From NCBI GenBank assembly GCA_934615145.1, contig CAKTTM010000009.1, forward strand, positions 1 to 16,799: a DNA stretch of 16,799 nt, given 5' to 3'. Below, in pieces: positions 13,777 through 16,799 of this stretch. The first letter of the stretch is position 1, and every line of letters starts with the position of its first letter. The translations under genes and the position numbers were made by a program. Under the pieces are notes generated by a model. The model searched no databases and was not told the origin of the DNA. It worked only from the letters and a program-made list of their open reading frames with translations. Source of the DNA: an uncultured Clostridia bacterium (GTDB lineage: Bacteria; Bacillota; Clostridia; Christensenellales; Aristaeellaceae).

Positions 13777-15096
13777 ATGAAACGCTTGATGATATGGGGC
13801 CTGGCACTGCTGTGCCTGTGCGGCTGCGCGGCCGCCGCGCAGGAGGCCGACTTTGTGATCGACAGGGATTATGTGCAGGCCGGCATGGGCCGCAGCTACG
13901 CGCAGCAGTATCAGCCCAGCGTCAGCCAGGACACGCTGACCATCCTGCTGCCCATTGAGTCCACGACCAATCAGGGCGCCATCCGCGCCACGCTGGCCTT
14001 TGACAATCCACAGCAGGCGCCCATCCGCCTGCCGCAGGCGCTGACGCAATCCGTCAGCCGCAAGGCAGGCAGCGGCAAAGTGGCCCTGCCCTATGTGGTG
14101 CAGTTCAGGCTCAAGCTGCACGCAGACTATCTCAATGGCGAATACCCTTACCATGTGCTGATCGAGGGGCAGGACGCCGAGGGCCGGGCACTCAGCCAGC
14201 GCTTTGACTTTGTGCTGCGCCTGCGTCAGGCGGGCGATCAGCACAAGAACCCGGAGCAGCCCCTGCAAAGGCTGCTGGCGCTGACGGCTGAGGCGCCGCT
14301 GACTGTAGGGGAGGAGGGGCGGCTGACGCTGCGCTACGCCAATGGCTCTAAGACTCGGCTGCTGACCGGCCTTAACCTGAAGGTAACTGACGCCACTGGG
14401 GACATACTGCCGCTTGGTTCTGACACCCTGGCGCTTGATGACCTGCTGCCGGGTGAGGAGGGGGAAGTCAGCATCCCCGTGCGCGTGCTGGACAAGGCGG
14501 CCGCCCAGCCCCATGCCCTGACGCTGAGCCTGAGCGGCGCGCATGAGGACGGCGCGCCCTTGACCATTAGCCAGCAATTCACGCTGCCCGTGCATCAGGA
14601 GGCCAAGCTGCGCCTGGGGGACAGCAGGCTGCCTGAGCAGGTGATACAGGGCGAGAATGTGGCCTATGCGCTTAACTTTATGAACATGGGCAAGGGCAAG
14701 CTCAACAACATATTGATACGCTTTGAGCTGCCTGGCCTTAATGCCGGCGGCAGCGTGCTGGTGGGCAATCTGGCGGCGGGGGAAAGCAAACTGGGCAGTG
14801 CCAACCTGCGCGTGGGGCTGGATCAGTTGGGCACCGTCAGTGGCAAGCTATTGATCGACTATGAAGATGACTATGGCAAGCCCTATCAGATGGAACTGCC
14901 CATGGCAACCCTCATCAAGGAGAAGCCCAAGCCCGTCTTTGTGGCAGAAGAAGAGAAAAAAGTAGCGGAGGAAAAGGAGAAGACCCCAGCGGATTATCTC
15001 CCCTGGGGCCTGGCCGGTCTCTTCCTGGTCTTGCTTGTCGCTCAGTCGCTGATCCTGCGTCAGAAAATCAGGCGGCTGGAGGAAAAGGACCTCTGA
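13777..15096 (+). CDS. Exported, membrane-anchored Ig/CARDB-like domain protein (COG1361-like)
   Basis: A 439-residue surface protein with a signal sequence (MKRLMIWGLALLCLCGC) that ends either in a lipobox-like LCGC or at an Ala-rich signal peptidase I site. The ectodomain, about 25-385, looks like several beta-sandwich units of the CARDB/NEW3 type: repeated patterns such as GEEGRLTLRYANGS, LLPGEEGEVSIPV, GENVAYALNFMNMGKGKLNN and GKLLIDYEDDYGKPYQM. A Lys/Glu-rich stalk at about 389-403 leads into a C-terminal helix at 408-427 and a short basic cytoplasmic tail (RQKIRRLEEKDL). Similar proteins are found next to FtsX-type permeases in Firmicutes, which suggests an accessory subunit that reaches into the wall. 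The ATG at 13777 has a GAGGATAGACAG site, 10 bp after the permease. Its stop codon abuts the stop of the converging gene with no gap. Confidence 0.85.
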   Translation: MKRLMIWGLALLCLCGCAAAAQEADFVIDRDYVQAGMGRSYAQQYQPSVSQDTLTILLPIESTTNQGAIRATLAFDNPQQAPIRLPQALTQSVSRKAGSGKVALPYVVQFRLKLHADYLNGEYPYHVLIEGQDAEGRALSQRFDFVLRLRQAGDQHKNPEQPLQRLLALTAEAPLTVGEEGRLTLRYANGSKTRLLTGLNLKVTDATGDILPLGSDTLALDDLLPGEEGEVSIPVRVLDKAAAQPHALTLSLSGAHEDGAPLTISQQFTLPVHQEAKLRLGDSRLPEQVIQGENVAYALNFMNMGKGKLNNILIRFELPGLNAGGSVLVGNLAAGESKLGSANLRVGLDQLGTVSGKLLIDYEDDYGKPYQMELPMATLIKEKPKPVFVAEEEKKVAEEKEKTPADYLPWGLAGLFLVLLVAQSLILRQKIRRLEEKDL

Positions 15097-16017
15097 TCAC
15101 TGGCCGACGGTCGCTTTGAAGGCGCTGATAAAATCAGCCGCGTTCCAGGTGCCGCAGGCAATGACATTGTCGCCCTTGACCGCCATCTGCAGCACGATGC
15201 CATTGCTGTACTGTATCAGCAGGGCCTGGTCGGTGCTGCGGGTGGCGGCGCTCTGATAGCTGGCGGATTTCAAACTGCCCATCAACTGCTGCGCCTGCGC
15301 GGCATCGGTGATGGTGCCCACGCCGGACAGCTGCAGGCCTACCACCTGGCCTGTCAAGGTGGAGGCCAGGCTGTCGCCGCCCACCAGCGCATTGCCAGAA
15401 TAGCTCACCCGCTGAAAGACCCTCAGCTTGCCTTCGATCTGCGCGGCCACCGCGCTGCCGTCCATGCCCTGCACGCTGCTGACCATACTGCCCAGGGGCA
15501 GCACATTGCTCAGCACTTCCTGGCCCTGATCCAGGGCCGGCTCATCCGTCTGCACCGCGACGCTGCCCAGCGGGGCGCCCAGCATGCTGCTGTCGATCTG
15601 GGTGGGATTGGTCAGCAGGCGGTAATACCTGCCCTGCACGCGCACCAGCGGGAAATTGGCGCCGGAGCCTGCGGCCCAGACACCCCGGTACTTGGGCGCC
15701 TGGCTGGAGCCGCTGAGCGTGATGCTGCCGCGGGGCACATCAAGGGCGCGCAGCGTGCCTGCTTCACTGGGGCCGCCTGCCTGCTGGGTGATGATGCGGG
15801 GCATGGGCTGCTGGCGATTGAGCAGGTTGCTGATCCCCGCCGCGCCCAGCCCCAGCACAAATATCAGCGAAGCCGCCATGGCCAGCGCCCGCGCGGCCAG
15901 CGGCCGCCTGCGCTTCACCGGCTGATGGTGCAGTATCCTTTGGTAGAGCTGCTGATCAGCCTCAAGGCCGCCCATGCACTCATTGACAATCTCCGGCAGC
16001 GAGCTGAGCTTGCTCAC
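15097..16017 (-). CDS. Putative anti-sigma factor with one membrane helix and large extracytoplasmic domain
   Basis: A 306-residue protein, assigned as an anti-sigma factor mainly by position: its GTG start overlaps the sigma factor stop as GTGA. Residues 1-40 are cytoplasmic and include a short amphipathic region (MSKLSSLPEIVNECM...LYQRILHH) and a basic KRRR cluster; a helix follows at about 42-63; about 240 residues lie outside the membrane. The HxxxCxxC zinc motif of the ZAS class is absent, so binding of the sigma factor would use a non-zinc helical segment. The exported part has repeated Val/Gly/Ser-rich strands and does not match a family I can name; its end (ALLIQYSNGIVLQMAV...AADFISAFKATVG) could be a small sensory domain of the kind seen in membrane-bound anti-sigma factors of Clostridia. 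Stop codon directly abuts the neighbouring convergent gene. Confidence 0.75.
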   Translation of the reverse strand: MSKLSSLPEIVNECMGGLEADQQLYQRILHHQPVKRRRPLAARALAMAASLIFVLGLGAAGISNLLNRQQPMPRIITQQAGGPSEAGTLRALDVPRGSITLSGSSQAPKYRGVWAAGSGANFPLVRVQGRYYRLLTNPTQIDSSMLGAPLGSVAVQTDEPALDQGQEVLSNVLPLGSMVSSVQGMDGSAVAAQIEGKLRVFQRVSYSGNALVGGDSLASTLTGQVVGLQLSGVGTITDAAQAQQLMGSLKSASYQSAATRSTDQALLIQYSNGIVLQMAVKGDNVIACGTWNAADFISAFKATVGQ

Positions 16018-16517
16018 AGCGCCTCATCCTCCTTGAGTATCTCTCGTAGTTTGTTGCGTCCCCTGGACATCCGGCTGGAGATGGTGCCAGGCGGTGTTTC
16101 CAGTATTCGGGACATGTCGTCGATGCTGTAGCCCTGGTAGTAGTGCAGCAAAAAGACCTCCCTGATCTCGGGTGACAGGCTGTGGATGGCCTGCAGCAGC
16201 GCCTGCTTCTCCAGCCGGCCGTCGATCTCATCGTGGGCGGGGATCAGCTCCAGCTTCTTGCTGCCCAAGATCACTCGCTTGGCCCAGGCACTGCGCCACA
16301 TGTCGCGGCAGATGTTAAGCGCCACCTTGAGCAGCCAGCTTTTCTCGCTGCCTTCCTTGAGGACAGGCTGGCTGTCCATCAGCCGCAGGAAGACCTCGTG
16401 CGTCACATCCTCCGCCTTGCTCCTGTCGCCCAGATAGAAATAGCTGACCCGCAGCACATCGTCTGCAAAGCGGCGGTAGAGCGACTCCACGACGGAGGAA
16501 TAGTCATTGACCGACAT
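16014..16517 (-). CDS. ECF-type RNA polymerase sigma factor
   Basis: A 167-residue alternative sigma factor, normal length for the ECF (group 4) class. Residues about 7-75 form region 2, including the -10 recognition helix with SKAEDVTHEVFLRL and the KSWLLKVALNICRDMWR segment; residues about 106-160 form region 4, with LSPEIREVFLLHYYQGYSIDDMSRIL and a PPGTISSRMSRGRNKL helix-turn-helix for the -35 element. Region 3 is absent, as expected. The ATG at 16517 is chosen because GGAGGAGGAAGGA lies directly upstream; an in-frame start 12 codons earlier has no such site and would add a non-conserved tail. It is the first gene of a two-gene operon with the putative membrane anti-sigma factor, with which it is translationally coupled, and is read from a housekeeping-type promoter. 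Confidence 0.95.
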   Translation of the reverse strand: MSVNDYSSVVESLYRRFADDVLRVSYFYLGDRSKAEDVTHEVFLRLMDSQPVLKEGSEKSWLLKVALNICRDMWRSAWAKRVILGSKKLELIPAHDEIDGRLEKQALLQAIHSLSPEIREVFLLHYYQGYSIDDMSRILETPPGTISSRMSRGRNKLREILKEDEAL

Positions 16518-16615
16518 TCCTTCCTCCTCCCGTGATGCTCTCCACCCATTCAACGAAATGGTATTGACGTTTCCTGCACTGCTCCAAAATATTCGTGCAT
16601 GGCCTCACCTGAATG

Positions 16616-16644
16616 ATTATAGCCGGGCGGGCAAAGGGGGTCAA
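16616..16644 (-). promoter_or_regulatory. Sigma-A promoter of the ECF sigma factor operon
   Basis: On the minus strand TTGACC (16644-16639), a 17-bp spacer and a perfect TATAAT (16621-16616) form a strong housekeeping promoter. Transcription would start near 16609, giving a leader of about 90 nt before the sigma-factor start codon. Confidence 0.85.
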
Positions 16645-16666
16645 GGCGTTCATGCGCGCTCCAATG

Positions 16667-16675
16667 TGGTATAAT
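16667..16675 (+). promoter_or_regulatory. Extended -10 promoter for the gene at the right edge
   Basis: TGG-TATAAT is a perfect extended -10 element; no convincing -35 is visible 16-18 bases upstream, where the divergent sigma promoter also lies. Transcription would start near 16682, giving a leader of about 37 nt. Confidence 0.6.
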
Positions 16676-16682
16676 CATACCA
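16667..16682. promoter_or_regulatory. Inverted repeat overlapping the -10 element (possible operator)
   Basis: TGGTAT and ATACCA form a perfect 6-bp inverted repeat with a four-base centre, covering the -10 and reaching the predicted start of transcription. A repressor bound here would block the promoter; no regulator can be named. Confidence 0.4.
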
Positions 16683-16718
16683 TCAAGATGAAGCAAGACG
16701 AGACGAAGGGGTAGTGTG

Positions 16719-16799
16719 ATGAGTGAGAGAAGGAAGCGCGTAGGGTTCCTGAGGATCGTGGGCAGCCTGATATTGGCGTTGCTGCTTAGCGCCCTGCTG
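16719..16799 (+). CDS. N-terminus of an exported or membrane protein (cut by window edge)
   Basis: The first 27 codons of a gene running off the right edge: a basic start (MSERRKRVGFLR) followed by a hydrophobic helix (IVGSLILALLLSALL) typical of a signal peptide or membrane anchor. The ATG at 16719 has an AAGGGG ribosome-binding site and lies downstream of an extended -10 promoter. It is divergent from the sigma-factor operon. Too little is visible to assign a function. Confidence 0.7.
   Translation, partial: MSERRKRVGFLRIVGSLILALLLSALL

Noticed and set aside
13735..14595. 286-codon minus-strand open frame opposite the permease end and surface protein gene
   Set aside because: Gln/Arg/Leu-rich composition without any recognisable domain, and no ribosome-binding site; a shadow of the plus-strand genes.
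16555..16590. GGAAAC...CGTT on the minus strand as an autoregulated ECF promoter for the sigma gene
   Set aside because: The spacing between the two elements is only about 13 bases instead of 16-17; the TTGACC/TATAAT promoter nearby explains expression better.
16688..16714. Eight-codon open frame (MKQDETKG) ahead of the right-edge gene as a leader peptide
   Set aside because: It lies at the predicted transcript start with no ribosome-binding site, and contains no runs of a regulated codon.
1..16799. CRISPR arrays, tRNA/rRNA genes, insertion sequences, prophage or toxin-antitoxin genes
   Set aside because: None of the expected repeats, folds, transposase or integrase motifs was seen; gene order and composition look like ordinary chromosome.

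Overview
The window reads as a GC-rich chromosome segment from a low-complexity-envelope Gram-positive lineage, most likely a Clostridia-type Firmicute. This rests on strong GGAGG ribosome-binding sites, consensus sigma-A-type promoters, TTG/GTG starts, FadR-type GntR plus sugar ABC gene layout, and a two-component/FtsX-type ABC cassette. The taxonomic placement is inference; no rRNA or marker gene is present. I saw no tRNA, rRNA, CRISPR array, transposase or phage gene.

Region 1 (1-4675) is a divergent sugar-acid or amino-sugar uptake locus. On the minus strand lie a substrate-binding protein and two MalF/MalG-type permeases (the second cut by the window edge). On the plus strand lie a FadR-subfamily GntR regulator and an N-acylglucosamine 2-epimerase. 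A perfect 13-bp palindrome of FadR-family type sits inside the -35/-10 spacer of the transporter promoter, so the regulator very probably represses transport by blocking polymerase. A strong hairpin between the binding-protein gene and the permeases probably tunes their ratio.

Region 2 (4679-7446) holds a small two-helix membrane protein with a perfect 54-bp in-frame tandem duplication, divergently transcribed from a translationally coupled pair of exported enzymes: a phosphodiester glycosidase (NAGPA domain) and a PIG-L type zinc deacetylase with an N-terminal discoidin-like region. The pair suggests sequential processing of an extracellular amino-sugar conjugate.

Region 3 (7470-15096) starts at a near-consensus promoter and runs as a compact plus-strand series: DEAD-box RNA helicase, OmpR-type response regulator, short single-helix histidine kinase, ABC ATPase, large eight-helix FtsX/MacB-type permease, and a membrane-anchored exported protein built of Ig/CARDB-like domains. 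The last five form a signal-responsive envelope transport or remodelling module. An internal extended -10 promoter may drive the transporter genes separately.

Region 4 (15097-16799) has an ECF sigma factor and a one-helix putative anti-sigma factor with a large extracytoplasmic domain on the minus strand (GTGA coupled), and at the right edge the first 27 codons of a divergently transcribed exported or membrane protein behind an extended -10 promoter overlapped by an inverted repeat.
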